NCBI RefSeq assembly: GCF_018327685.1
Contig: NZ_BNEL01000003.1
Coordinates: forward strand, 2,356,001 to 2,420,000
DNA from: Streptomyces sp. TS71-3
Lineage (GTDB): Bacteria > Actinomycetota > Actinomycetes > Streptomycetales > Streptomycetaceae
Length of the DNA stretch: 64,000 nt
Direction of reading: 5' to 3'
Of this stretch, positions 55,029 through 63,195 are shown piece after piece (position 1 is the first letter of the stretch; each line of letters starts with the position of its first letter). The notes beneath the pieces were generated by a model. It had not been told where the DNA came from, searched no databases, and worked only from the letters and a program-made list of their open reading frames with translations. The position numbers were made by a program, and so were the translations under genes.

Positions 55029-56042
55029 CTAGAAGTCGTCGTCGAAGGAGACCGATCCTTCGACCGCCACCTGGTAGGCGGAGGGGCGGCGTTCGAAGAA
55101 GTTGGTGAGTTCCTGGACGTTCTGGAGTTCCATGAAGGAGAACGGGTTCTGGGCTCCGTAGCGGGCCGGGAGGCCGAGGCGCACCAGGCGCTGGTCGGCG
55201 ACGCATTCGAGGTAGGCGCGCATGGAGTCGGTGTTCATGCCGGGCAGGCCGTCGCCGCAGAGGTCGCGGGCGAACTGCAACTCCGCCTCGACGGCCTCCT
55301 CCAGCATGGCGGTGACCTCTTCGGCCATGGCGTCGTCGAAGAGGCCGGGCTCCTCGCGGCGGACGGTGTCGACCACGTGGAACGCGAAGTCCATGTGGCA
55401 GCTCTCGTCGCGGAAGACCCAGTTGGTCCCGGTGGCCAGGCCGTGCAGCAGGCCGCGGGAGCGGAACCAGTACACGTAGGCGAAGGCGCCGTAGAAGAAC
55501 AGGCCCTCGATGCAGGCGGCGAAGCAGATCAGGTTGAGCAGGAAGCGCCGGCGGTCCTCCCTGGAGTGCAGGCGGTCGATGTTCTCGACCGAGTCCATCC
55601 AGCGGAAGCAGAACTGTGCCTTCTCGCGGATGGACGGGATGTTCTCCACGGCCGCGAAGGCGGCGGCACGCTCGGTCGGATCGGGCAGGTAGGTGTCCAG
55701 CAGGGTCAGGTAGAACTGGACGTGGACGGCCTCCTCGAAGAGCTGGCGGGAGAGGTAGAGCCGGGCCTCGGGGGAGTTGATGTGCTTGTAGAGGGTGAGG
55801 ACGAGGTTGTTGGCGACGATCGAGTCGCCCGTCGCGAAGAAGGCGACCAGGCGGCCGATCATGTGCTGCTCTGCCGGTGAGAGCTTGGCGAGGTCGGCGA
55901 CGTCGGAGTGGAGGTCGACCTCCTCCACGGTCCAGGTGTTCTTGATGGCGTCGCGGTAGCGGTCGTAGAAGGCGGGATAGCGCATCGGGCGCAGGGTGAG
56001 TTCGAACCCGGGGTCGAGCAGGTTCTTCGTGGTGCTGGTCAT
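55029..56042 (-). CDS. nrdB: Class Ia ribonucleotide reductase, beta subunit
   Basis: 337 residues; the ATG overlaps the nrdA TAA by one base. Di-iron ligands occur in order: FATGDSIVANN (Asp), FEEAVHVQFY (Glu, His, and the Tyr seven residues after the Glu, matching the radical Tyr122 of E. coli), CIEGLFFYGA (Glu), and RDESCHMDFA (Glu, His). The C-terminal GSVSFDDDF ends with the acidic/aromatic tail that docks to NrdA. It supplies the tyrosyl radical for the oxygen-dependent enzyme. Confidence 0.96.
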   Translation of the reverse strand: MTSTTKNLLDPGFELTLRPMRYPAFYDRYRDAIKNTWTVEEVDLHSDVADLAKLSPAEQHMIGRLVAFFATGDSIVANNLVLTLYKHINSPEARLYLSRQLFEEAVHVQFYLTLLDTYLPDPTERAAAFAAVENIPSIREKAQFCFRWMDSVENIDRLHSREDRRRFLLNLICFAACIEGLFFYGAFAYVYWFRSRGLLHGLATGTNWVFRDESCHMDFAFHVVDTVRREEPGLFDDAMAEEVTAMLEEAVEAELQFARDLCGDGLPGMNTDSMRAYLECVADQRLVRLGLPARYGAQNPFSFMELQNVQELTNFFERRPSAYQVAVEGSVSFDDDF

Positions 56043-58435
56043 TACTGGCATGCCTCGCAGGACTCGGGGTTCTCCAGGGAGCAGGCGATCGCCTCGGCAT
56101 CGGGCGCCGGCGCCGGGGGGTCCGAAGGGGTTGCGGGGGCCGGGGCGGTGCCGCGTGCGGACTGGGCGATACGGGTCGCCGGCCGCGAGCGCAGGTAGTA
56201 GGTCGTCTTCAGGCCCCGCTTCCAGGCGTAGGCGTACATCGAGCTGAGCTTGCCGATGGTGGGCGAGGCCATGAAGAGGTTGAGCGACTGGCTCTGGTCC
56301 AGGTACGGGGTGCGGGCCGCGGCCATGTCGATCAGGGCGCGCTGGGGCAGCTCCCATGCGGTGCGGTACAGCGCCCGGACGTCCGCGGGGATCCGGTCCA
56401 GCTCCTGGACCGAGCCGTTCGACTCGCGCAGCGCCTCACGGGTGCGTGCGTCCCACATGCCCCGCTGCTTCAGATCTTCGACCAGGTAGGGGTTGACCTG
56501 GAGGAACTCGCCGCTGAGCGTTTCGCGCTTGAAGAGGTTGGAGACCTGCGGCTCGATGCATTCGTACGCGCCGGCGATGGAGGCGATCGTGGCGGTCGGG
56601 GCGATGGCCAGGAGCAGCGAGTTGCGCAGGCCGCCGGCGGCGACGCGGGCGCGCAGGGCCGTCCACCGGTCCGGCCAGGCGGGCGACGTGTCGTAGTGGT
56701 CGGGGTGCAGGACGCCGCGGGCCGCTCGGGTGGCCGGCCAGGCGGGGTGCGGGCCGCGGCGTTCCGCGAGGTCGCAGGAGGTTCCGTAGGCCGCCAGCAT
56801 GATGCGTTCGGCGATCCGGGTGGACAGTTCCCGGGCCTCGGGGGAGTCGAAGGGCAGGCGCAGCTTGAAGAACACGTCCTGGAGTCCCATGGCGCCCAGG
56901 CCGACCGGGCGCCAGCGTTCGTTGGAGGCCGCCGCCTCGGGGGTGGGGTAGTAGTTGATGTCCACCACGCGGTCGAGGAAGGTCACCGCGGTCCGCACCG
57001 CGGCGTCCAGCCCCTCCCAGTCCATCGCTTCCTCCGCTGTTCCCGCCGGGGTCACGAACGCGGCGAGGTTGACCGAGCCGAGGTTGCAGACAGCGGTCTC
57101 GCCGTCGTCGGTGACCTCCAGGATCTCCGTGCACAGGTTGGAGGAGTGGATCACCCGGCCGGGCTCGGCGGTCTGGTTCGCGGTGCGGTTGGCTGCGTCC
57201 TTGAAGGTCATCCAGCCGTTTCCGGTCTGGGCGAGGGTCCGCATCATGCGGGCGTACAGGGTGCGGGCAGGGATCCGCTTGACGGCGAGTCCGTCGTGCT
57301 CGGCGCGCCGGTAGGCGGCGTCGAACTCCTCGCCCCACAGGTCGGTCAGCTCCGGGACGTCGGAGGGGGAGAACAGCGACCACTCGGCGTCGGCCTCGAC
57401 GCGGCGCATGAACTCGTCGGGGATCCAGTGCGCGAGGTTGAGGTTGTGCGTGCGGCGGGCGTCCTCGCCGGTGTTGTCGCGCAGTTCCAGGAACTCCTCC
57501 ATGTCGGCGTGCCACGTCTCCAGGTACACGCAGGCGGCGCCCTTGCGCCGGCCGCCCTGGTTGACGGCGGCGACCGAGGAGTCGAGGGTGCGCAGGAAGG
57601 GCACGATGCCGTTGGAGTGGCCGTTGGTGCCGCGGATCAGCGAGCCGCGGGAGCGGATGCGGCTGTAGGGGATCCCGATGCCGCCCGCGTGCTTGGAGAG
57701 CCGGGCCACCTGGTGGTAGCGCTCGTAGATGGAGTCGAGTTCGTCGAGCGGGGAGTCCAGCAGGTAGCAGGACGACATCTGCGGGTGGCGGGTCCCGGAG
57801 TTGAAGAGCGTCGGTGAGCTCGGCAGGTACTCCAGACGGCTCATCAGCCTGTACAGCGCGGCCACCTCGTCGACGGCCCGACGGCTCTGGTCCTCGGCGA
57901 GACCCGCGGCGACACGGAGCAGGAAGTGCTGGGGCGTCTCGATGATCCGGCGGCGGGCAGGGTGCCGCAGCAGGTAGCGGCTGTAGAGGGTGCGGAGCCC
58001 GAAGTAGCCGAACCGGTCGTCGGCGGCGGGGTCGGCGAGGGTGTCGAGGCGGGCGGCGTGAGCCTGCACGAACGAGGCCGTGCCGTCGGCGATCAGGCCC
58101 TCGCGGTGGCCGACCGCGATCGACGCGGAGAAGGAGACGGCGCCCTCCTGCGCTGCCTCGTCCGCGATGGTCCAGGCCAGCAGCCGGGCGGCCAGCCGCG
58201 AGTACTGCGGATCCTCGGCGATCAGCCCGGCGGCGGCCTCGGTGGCCAGGCCGAGCAGTTCGGCCTCGTTCGCCGCGGCGCTGCGACCGCGCAGGGCCGC
58301 GGACACGACACGATCCGGATCGGTGTCGTCCAGGCCCGCGCCCGCCTCGGTCACGGCACGCAACAGGACGCCGCCGGGTCCGTCTCCGGGCATGACGGAG
58401 GCAGCGGAAACGGGATCTGCGGGCGCGATGGTCAC
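56042..58435 (-). CDS. nrdA: Class Ia ribonucleotide reductase, alpha subunit
   Basis: 797 residues from the GTG at 58435 (AGGAGGGAG upstream; VTIAPADPVSAASV). Residues 1 to about 70 are short for a complete ATP cone. Then NSGTRHPQMSSCYLLDSPLD carries a catalytic Cys; NLCTEILE has the active-site Asn-Leu-Cys-x-Glu (C, E). SLNLFMASPTIGKLSSMYAY follows with the radical-transfer tyrosines. The C-terminal ESCEACQ gives the redox C-x-x-C. It reduces ribonucleotides to deoxyribonucleotides. Upstream are a B12 riboswitch and NrdR boxes, since the class II B12-dependent enzyme makes it dispensable. Confidence 0.96.
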   Translation of the reverse strand: MTIAPADPVSAASVMPGDGPGGVLLRAVTEAGAGLDDTDPDRVVSAALRGRSAAANEAELLGLATEAAAGLIAEDPQYSRLAARLLAWTIADEAAQEGAVSFSASIAVGHREGLIADGTASFVQAHAARLDTLADPAADDRFGYFGLRTLYSRYLLRHPARRRIIETPQHFLLRVAAGLAEDQSRRAVDEVAALYRLMSRLEYLPSSPTLFNSGTRHPQMSSCYLLDSPLDELDSIYERYHQVARLSKHAGGIGIPYSRIRSRGSLIRGTNGHSNGIVPFLRTLDSSVAAVNQGGRRKGAACVYLETWHADMEEFLELRDNTGEDARRTHNLNLAHWIPDEFMRRVEADAEWSLFSPSDVPELTDLWGEEFDAAYRRAEHDGLAVKRIPARTLYARMMRTLAQTGNGWMTFKDAANRTANQTAEPGRVIHSSNLCTEILEVTDDGETAVCNLGSVNLAAFVTPAGTAEEAMDWEGLDAAVRTAVTFLDRVVDINYYPTPEAAASNERWRPVGLGAMGLQDVFFKLRLPFDSPEARELSTRIAERIMLAAYGTSCDLAERRGPHPAWPATRAARGVLHPDHYDTSPAWPDRWTALRARVAAGGLRNSLLLAIAPTATIASIAGAYECIEPQVSNLFKRETLSGEFLQVNPYLVEDLKQRGMWDARTREALRESNGSVQELDRIPADVRALYRTAWELPQRALIDMAAARTPYLDQSQSLNLFMASPTIGKLSSMYAYAWKRGLKTTYYLRSRPATRIAQSARGTAPAPATPSDPPAPAPDAEAIACSLENPESCEACQ

Positions 58436-58559
58436 GGGTGGTCTCTCCCTCCTGCGTCGGCCGCGGGGAAGGAGAGGCGAGCACGCACGGGCGACTCCCG
58501 TGACAGGTCCGCCGGCCCGCTCCACGAGGCCCGACTTCACGGCACCCGGGAAGGTGTCC

Positions 58560-58670
58560 CCGGGTGCACTGCCGGCAGGTGATCGGACTCGCGGGCGCGC
58601 CGCAGCGCGCGCCGCTCACCGTTGCGGGACAGTTCCGGATTCGCACCGGATTCCCCTGGGCGACAGCGAG
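58560..58670 (-). promoter_or_regulatory. Cobalamin riboswitch of nrdAB
   Basis: The complement of 58574-58589 is AGTCCGATCACCTGCC, a B12 box. Further 5' in the leader are GGUGCGAAUCCGGAACUGUC and CCGCAACGGUGAGC. It sits about 125 bases ahead of the nrdA GTG. The same arrangement is known for the Streptomyces nrdABS operon. Confidence 0.95.
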
Positions 58671-58674
58671 TCGA

Positions 58675-58719
58675 GCATACATGTAGTGGTGCCCGATGGA
58701 TGCGGCACCAGATGTTGTG
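58675..58719 (-). promoter_or_regulatory. Tandem NrdR boxes in the nrdAB promoter
   Basis: On the minus strand, CACAACATCTGGTG (58719-58706) fits the NrdR box pattern CACnAnATnTnGTG at all fixed positions. CACTACATGTATGC (58688-58675) fits the first 11. They start 31 bases apart, three helical turns, as usual for paired NrdR boxes. Confidence 0.75.
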
Positions 58720-59040
58720 TCGAGCCGAAGGGTGCCTGGAATGACGCGGGTCCAAGGCAGGCGTTGGCCGGGGCCGGCCGTGCCGTAGATGAGCCACCCG
58801 GTACCCGGCAGGAAGGGTGTTTCCGCACGGAGGTGCATGCCCGCCGGCGTGCGACCGGGCGCGCCGAGCAGCACGGCGAAGACCGCGGCCGCCGCGGGGG
58901 ACCCGCGCATAGCGGTCGTCAAGCCGCCCGGGGCCCTCGACCCCATCCGCCCGCCACGTCCAGCAGATGACGGCAAGTACGGTGTCCGGTCCGCCGAATG
59001 AGCGCGTGGAGCGCTGTGGCAGCTGTTCGACACCCTTCTC
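58720..59040. other. Gene-free stretch between nrdAB and clc promoters
   Basis: 321 bases of GC-rich DNA. No gene, hairpin or repeat that I can support is visible; it separates two divergent promoters. Confidence 0.5.
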
Positions 59041-59075
59041 TTGCGCAGTGCAATAGTTTCTATTGCATAAGGCAA
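59041..59075. promoter_or_regulatory. Clustered operator: TTGC-N5-GCAA twice around a palindrome
   Basis: TTGC-gcagt-GCAA (59041-59053) and TTGC-ataag-GCAA (59063-59075) start 22 bases apart. Between and across them runs the perfect palindrome TGCAATAG-TTT-CTATTGCA (59049-59067). It directly precedes the ClC gene. The MarR regulator downstream of that gene is the natural candidate to bind it. Confidence 0.65.
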
Positions 59076-59077
59076 AG

Positions 59078-60900
59078 GTGTCGCCTGTCGATCTCCCCTC
59101 TCCTGAACCTCCCGTACGCCGCGGCCTGCCCTGGCTGCGCTCCTTCCTGCGGGGCGCCAAGAGTGCGCTGCCGTTGCTGGCCGTCGTCGTGGGGGCGGGG
59201 GCCGGTGCCGGCGCCATCGGCTTCCGGTGGCTGATCGGGACCTTCACCCGCCTGCTGTCCGGGCAGCCGACTATGCGGCGGCCGGGCATGCGGCGAATCC
59301 GCATGTGCCGTGGCTGGGGCGCTGGTTCGTGTTGGCGGCGCCCGTGGTCGCGGGTCTGGTGTACGGGCCGTTGGTGTACCGGTTCGCCCGGGAGGCGCGG
59401 GGGCACGGGGTGCCGGAGGTGATGTTCGCGGTGGCCCGGCGGGGTGGCCACATCGCGGGACGGGTGGCCGTGGTGAAGTCGCTGGCCTCCGCGCTGTGTA
59501 TCGGGGGCGGCGGTTCGGTGGGCCGTGAGGGGCCGATCGTGCAGATCGGTTCGGCTCTGGGGTCGACGGCCGCGAGGCTGGTCGGGGTGGCGGAGGACCG
59601 GATGCGCGTCCTGGTCGCCTGCGGTGCCGCCGCGGGGATATCGGCGACCTTCAACGCCCCGCTGGCCGGGGTCTTCTTCGCGATGGAACTGATCCTGCGG
59701 GACTTCGCCGCCGAGTCCTTCGGCATGGTGGTCCTCGCGTCCGTGACCTCGTCCGTCATCGGCCGGGCGGCCTTCGGCAACACCCCTTTCCTCCACCTTC
59801 CCGCCTTCACCGTCCACCACCTGGCGGAGTACCTGCTCTTCACCCTGCTGGGGGTGCTCGCGGGTGCGGCCGGCGTGCTGTTCACGCGGGTTCTCTACCT
59901 GGTCGAGGACGCCTGTGACGCCGTGTGGCGGGGCCCGGAGTGGGCGAGGCCGACGGTGGGCGGGCTCCTGCTGGGCGGAGTCCTGCTGGTGCTTCCCCAG
60001 ATGTACGGCGTCGGCTACCCGGTGCTGGAGGACGCGGTGGGCGGCGCGTATGCCACCGGACTGCTGGCCCTGCTGCTGGTGGGCAAGGTCGTGGCGACCA
60101 GTCTGACCATCGGCATCGGGGGTTCGGGCGGTGTCTTCGCCCCGTCGCTGTTCATGGGGGCCATGCTCGGCGCGGGGTACGGCAACGTCGTCCACCAGGT
60201 GCTGCCCGGGACGGCAGGCCCGGTCGGGGCCTATGGGCTGATCGGCATGGGGGCGGTCTTCGCGGGGGCGGCCCGCGCGCCCATCACCGCTGTGATCATC
60301 ATGTTCGAGCTCACCGGCGAGTACTCGATCATCCTGCCGCTGATGGCGGCCATCGCCGTGGCGACGGCGGTGAGCAAGGTGCTCTCCCGGGACGCGATCT
60401 ACACCCTCAAGCTCACCAGGCGGGGCGTCGAACTCGACGAGGGGCCACCCCGCTCGCCGTTCGCGGGGGCCACGGTGCGGACGATCATGGAGCCCGTCCC
60501 GAACCGCTCGTCGGCACCATGACGCTGGCCACCGCCGCCGACGCCCTGGCACGTGCACCGCACGGTGTCCTGCCCGTCCTCGGCGCGGACGGCGCCTACC
60601 TCGGCACGGTCACGGCGCGCTCGGCGGCGGAGATCCTCGCCGGCACCGACGCCGGAGTGCCCCTTGTCGGCGACGTCGTCCACCTGCCGGGGCCGGTCAC
60701 GGCCGAGACCGCACTCGACGATGCGCTCACGGCCCTGGTCGCCGCCGAAGGCGCCGGACTGCCCGTCGTGGACGCCGCCCGCACCCGGCTCGTCGGGTGG
60801 GTCACCCACCAGTCCGTGCTGCACGCCCTGCACCGCACGACGGCCGCGCGACCCGCCAGGCCGTCGTCCGCCACGGCCCGGGGACCGCCCGCTGACCTGA
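59078..60900 (+). pseudogene. ClC-type chloride channel with CBS domain, two frameshifts
   Basis: The N-terminal part (PWLRSFLRGAKSALPLLAVV, helix B FRWLIGTFTRLLSG) is read from GTG 59078 or TTG 59063. At about 59264-59267 one base appears lost and the frame changes to DYAAAGHAANPHVPWLGRWF. The body has the ClC motifs GSVGREGPIVQIG, GIGGSGGVFAP and GMGAVFAGAARAPITA. At about 60500 another base is missing; the frame moves to EPLVGTMTLATAADALARAP and the CBS region VLPVLGADGAYLGTV. No stop follows in that frame before the MarR gene, so the true end is unclear. Either sequencing errors or a decaying gene. Confidence 0.8.
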
Positions 60901-61013
60901 GCGTTCCTGCAACGGCACGTCACCGGACCGCTCCGCGACGACACGGCGTACGGGAACGGCCGGGGAGCCGGTGGGATTCACTGGTTTCTGACGGGTGCAG
61001 GTACAAAGGAGTC

Positions 61014-61547
61014 ATGACTCAGCGCGAGCAGGCGCCGTCGCCCGTGGACGACGTCGACGCCGTGACGCAGGCGGTGCTCACCGCTTCCCGGCTCCTGGTA
61101 GCGGTCTCCGCGCGGTCGCTGGCGGCTGCCGAGGACCGGGTCACCCTCCCGCAGTTCCGCCTGCTCGTGGTGCTGTCGGCCCACGGACCGGCCAAACTGG
61201 TCGCCCTGGCCGACCGGCTGGGGGTGAACCCCTCGACCGCCATGCGCATGATGGACCGGCTGATCGGCTCGGGGCTGGCCGACCGGCAGGTCAACCCCGG
61301 CAACCGCCGCGAGACGGTGCTGCGCGTCACGGACGACGGTGCTCGTCTGGTCGACGAGGTCACCGCCCGGCGCCGTGCCGAGATCGCCGCCGTCGTCGCG
61401 CGGATGCTCCCCGAGCAGCGCACCGCGATGGTCGAGGCGCTCGACGCCTTCAACCGGGCGGGTGGCGAGCCGGCCGTGACGGAGGCCGAGGGAGTCCTCT
61501 ACCCCCTCGGCTGGACCGACGGCTCACCCCAGGAGGCGCGTAGCTGA
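61014..61547 (+). CDS. MarR-family transcriptional regulator
   Basis: 177 residues from the ATG at 61014, with AAAGGAG only two bases before it, an unusually tight spacing. Winged HTH: VTLPQFRLLVVLSAHGPAKL, ALADRLGVNPSTAMRMMDRL (recognition helix) and the wing VNPGNRRETVLRVTDDG. A C-terminal dimer helix follows (RRRAEIAAVVARMLPEQRTA). It lies behind the ClC gene, probably the same operon, and may control it through the TTGC/GCAA cluster at 59041-59075. Confidence 0.9.
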   Translation: MTQREQAPSPVDDVDAVTQAVLTASRLLVAVSARSLAAAEDRVTLPQFRLLVVLSAHGPAKLVALADRLGVNPSTAMRMMDRLIGSGLADRQVNPGNRRETVLRVTDDGARLVDEVTARRRAEIAAVVARMLPEQRTAMVEALDAFNRAGGEPAVTEAEGVLYPLGWTDGSPQEARS

Positions 61548-61762
61548 AGTCCCGTCAAGGGCCCAGCGACCGCGTGGGGGCGGGCGCCTGCACGGCATCC
61601 CCGGCCGTCGGCCGGGGGGCGTACCGCGGAGCCCATCGGTACGCCCTCTCGACGCCGCACATGTGCGCCCGTGCCTCGCGACGGGAGGTCGCACCGGTCC
61701 GTGCCGGGAGGGGCCGCGGATCCAGCGGCGGGGCGCCTTGGCAGGCATGGCGCGCCGGGAGC

Positions 61763-62296
61763 CTAGCCGTGGGTGACCGGGGCCTGGATGCGGACAAGGC
61801 CCACGACTGCGAACTCCAGGACGATCGGGAGTGTCCCGGCTCGCGTGACCCCGTGACTGCGCGTGAGACGTATCCGCGGTCCGTTGCGGGCGCCGAAGCC
61901 GGTGCGGCCTCCGGGCGGCAGCTGGATGCCGGCCGTCGACAGGGCCCCGTTCCCGCTGCTGCTCCCGCCACTCAGGACGCCTCGGCCTCCTCCCGGTGTG
62001 CCGACCATGTCGAGGTGCTCGGTGACGCTGCCGGAATTCTCGACCGTCATGGACAGGCTGCCTGAGCCCGAACGGTCCAGGTGCGCTTCGGCATCGCTGA
62101 TCCGCACGTCGACGCCGTTGGCGGCGACATGCGTTCCGCCCCGTGGCCCGGGGCCGGTGCCGGAGGGCTCGGGGACGGAGGCGGTCGTCGGGTGTCCGCA
62201 GCCGGCCAGCAGGGCGGTCAGGGCGGCAGCGACCGTGATGGCCCTGCGGGTGCGGTTGCCGCGTACGGAACGGCCGCAGAAGGTGTCTCGATCCAT
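61763..62296 (-). CDS. PCuAC-like lipoprotein
   Basis: 177 residues from the ATG at 62296. Lipobox LLAGC at about residue 28. The mature domain resembles the PCu(A)C copper-chaperone fold: GSLSMTVENSGSVTEHLDMV, ALSTAGIQLPPGGRTGFG and AGTLPIVLEFAVVGLVRIQA keep the strand order. Most Met/His copper ligands of true PCuAC (H-M-x10-M-x21-H-x-M) are missing; only EHLDM remains. It may therefore have lost copper binding or bind another partner. Anchored outside the membrane. An 11-bp palindrome TGCATGATGCA (62300-62310) lies just before the start. Confidence 0.75.
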   Translation of the reverse strand: MDRDTFCGRSVRGNRTRRAITVAAALTALLAGCGHPTTASVPEPSGTGPGPRGGTHVAANGVDVRISDAEAHLDRSGSGSLSMTVENSGSVTEHLDMVGTPGGGRGVLSGGSSSGNGALSTAGIQLPPGGRTGFGARNGPRIRLTRSHGVTRAGTLPIVLEFAVVGLVRIQAPVTHG

Positions 62297-62411
62297 CTTT
62301 GCATGATGCAACATTGCCTGTCGCGGCCGGCAACCCGGGCCCGCGCAGGCGTCCGGCTCGCTCGCGGTGGTGGCGAGTGCGTCCGTCGAGCGATGATCGC
62401 CCATCGCGGTC

Positions 62412-62454
62412 TTGACGTACACGGCTCATGCGGCATGCAATATATTGCATGCCG
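62412..62454 (+). promoter_or_regulatory. GntR promoter with a 24-bp perfect palindrome
   Basis: CGGCATGCAATATATTGCATGCCG (62431-62454) is a perfect palindrome. A -35 TTGACG (62412-62417) is followed 18 bases later by TGCAAT (62436-62441), which would start transcription at about 62449, the A of the ATG. The palindrome covers the -10 and the start codon, as expected of an autoregulatory operator. Confidence 0.75.
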
Positions 62455-63120
62455 ATCCCTCCAGGCCGCGGAGTGGCCTCACGTGAACTCCTTCGGGAGA
62501 ACGCCTTCCGTGCGATCCGGGACGCGATCGTCCACGGCACGCTCGCGCCGGGCGAGCGCCTTGCGGACGGCGACCTGGTGGAGTGGCTGGGGGTGAGCCG
62601 GACGCCCATTCGTGAAGCGCTCTCGCGCCTGGAGCAGATGGGCCTGGTGCTGACCAGGCCCGGCCGTTACACCATGGTCAGCCCGCTCGACGCACGAGCT
62701 GTTCGTGCGGCCCAGTCGGTCACCGCGGCCATGCACGAACTCGCCGTGCGCGAGGCGATTCCCCATCTTGGCCCCCATGAGTTCGATGCCATGCGGGCGG
62801 CGAACCAACGCTTCGCCGACGCGCTGCGAGCAGACGATGTCGCGGGGGCGATCGCTGCCGACGACGAGTTCCACGGGGTCGCCGTCACCGCCTGCGCCAA
62901 CCAGGCCGTGCACACGGTCCTGGAGCAGTTCGCACCGGTGCTGCGACGGGTGGAACGGCTGCGCTTCTCATCCCTGAGCGGGCGGGACTCGGTCGCCCAG
63001 CATGCCCGCATCCTCATGTTGTGCGAGGCGGGCGACACGGAAGGCGCTGTGGTCGCCACCCGCGCCAACTGGCAGACACTGCTGCCCTTCCTGACCGACC
63101 TGCCGGACGGGGGCGAGTAA
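62449..63120 (+). CDS. GntR-family regulator, FCD type (next to acdS)
   Basis: 223 residues if started at ATG 62449 (MPIPPGRGVASREL). An ATG at 62428 precedes the palindrome, and a GTG at 62473 is another option. Winged HTH: AFRAIRDAIVHGTLAPGERL, WLGVSRTPIREALSRLEQMG and VLTRPGRYTMVSP. FCD domain with DDEFHGVAVTACANQAVHTV and a C-terminal helix ANWQTLLPFL. It is transcribed into the ACC-deaminase gene 75 bases downstream and probably controls it and itself via the palindrome; ACC or a related amino acid may be the ligand. Confidence 0.9.
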   Translation: MPIPPGRGVASRELLRENAFRAIRDAIVHGTLAPGERLADGDLVEWLGVSRTPIREALSRLEQMGLVLTRPGRYTMVSPLDARAVRAAQSVTAAMHELAVREAIPHLGPHEFDAMRAANQRFADALRADDVAGAIAADDEFHGVAVTACANQAVHTVLEQFAPVLRRVERLRFSSLSGRDSVAQHARILMLCEAGDTEGAVVATRANWQTLLPFLTDLPDGGE

Positions 63121-63195
63121 CGAGCCCTGACCGGACGGTACCGCTTCATTCGCCGAACGTCCCGCTACGGCGGACCTGCCCGTGAGGAGTCACCT

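Noticed and set aside
59049..59067. The ClC-upstream palindrome as a Nur or Zur box
   Set aside because: The half-site spacing is nine bases, not the five of a Nur box, and the sequence lacks the TGAAAAT-type Zur half-site.
62441..62446. TATATT in the palindrome as the -10 box of the GntR promoter
   Set aside because: Transcription would start inside the coding sequence; the -35 spacing fits TGCAAT five bases earlier better.
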